From an uncultured Acetatifactor sp. (lineage in GTDB: Bacteria > Bacillota > Clostridia > Lachnospirales > Lachnospiraceae), in assembly GCA_910584435.1 (NCBI GenBank), contig CAJUAP010000034.1, positions 15,162 through 37,311 on the forward strand: 22,150 nucleotides of DNA, given 5' to 3'. The notes under the pieces are model-generated. The model was given only the letters and a program-made list of their open reading frames with translations, did no database searches and was not told the origin of the DNA. The first letter of the stretch is position 1; the number at the start of each line of letters is the position of its first letter. Made by a program: the position numbers and the translations under genes. Below are positions 22,061 through 22,150 of this stretch, one piece after another.

Positions 22061-22150
22061 ATGAGTACAATGGAAGTTCTTATACTGCAGACCGCCAGGA
22101 TTTACAGTGATGCTTCCGGGAAAGTACCTGGCTGGCGGTCTGCAGTCGGG
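22061..22150 (+). CDS. Possible small protein, cut by the window end
   Basis: An open frame MSTMEVLILQTARIYSDASG... runs from ATG at 22061 to the last base without a stop, 30 codons so far. GAGGGTGATG lies about 5-15 bases upstream and a promoter match is present at 21950-21978. The opening MSTxEVLxLQ resembles very small membrane-toxin (holin-like) peptides, but no hydrophobic helix follows in this frame, and the segment from 22084 is an inverted repeat. It may be a remnant or non-coding. Confidence 0.2.
   Translation, partial: MSTMEVLILQTARIYSDASGKVPGWRSAVG
22084..22146. other. Perfect 15-bp inverted repeat at the window edge
   Basis: ACTGCAGACCGCCAG (22084-22098) and CTGGCGGTCTGCAGT (22132-22146) are perfect inverted copies separated by 33 bases. 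Such a stem is too long to be chance. It could be a terminator whose T-run lies outside the window, a structured RNA, or the arm of a repeat element. Confidence 0.75.

Overview
The window reads as a chromosomal piece of a spore-forming anaerobic Clostridia species, most likely Lachnospiraceae. The reasons are the block yicC/yloC-remA-gmk-rpoZ-rimO-pgsA-cinA-recA-recX-rny, a spoVAE gene, an FMN riboswitch in front of a RibU-type ECF transporter, a DUF5721-like gene, and strong AGGAGG ribosome binding sites with near-consensus sigma-A promoters. No rRNA, tRNA, CRISPR array, transposase or phage gene is visible. All assignments come from reading the sequence; no database search was run.

Left part (1-7300) is accessory. 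A 14-bp tandem repeat and a pair of direct repeats precede an AraC-type HTH/GNAT acetyltransferase fusion (377-1222, +). Facing it is a minus-strand operon with its own consensus promoter (5717-5745), encoding a hybrid sensor histidine kinase and a lipoprotein solute-binding protein. No permease, ATPase or DNA-binding response regulator lies beside it. Its roughly 315-nt leader holds a 35-bp tandem repeat in which tiny ORFs are chained by overlapping stop/start codons. trkA and a CPA1 Na+/H+ antiporter follow as an ion-homeostasis pair without a TrkH channel gene. Four unrelated tandem or direct repeat tracts lie in this part; I saw none to the right.

Middle part (8700-11850): ribU under an FMN riboswitch with an intrinsic terminator; a divergent DUF5721-like gene with its own promoter; a stand-alone spoVAE with a good sigma-G promoter match; and ridA.

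Right part (11870-21900) is conserved housekeeping, all on the minus strand. One operon starts at a consensus promoter (21877-21905) and runs yicC, remA, gmk, rpoZ, rimO, pgsA, cinA, covering RNA turnover, matrix/osmotic regulation, GMP phosphorylation, RNA polymerase omega, ribosomal protein S12 methylthiolation, phospholipid synthesis and NMN/ADP-ribose clean-up. It ends at a terminator (16416-16464). recA-recX follow under a promoter with a LexA box in its spacer, then rny with its own promoter and terminator.

The most unusual signal not explained by genes is a dispersed extragenic repeat with the core GTAACRGTTCAG. It occurs as inverted pairs bounding 1241-1411 and 15824-16390, with a related copy at 5624-5650. 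One copy supplies the stop codon of the solute-binding protein gene.
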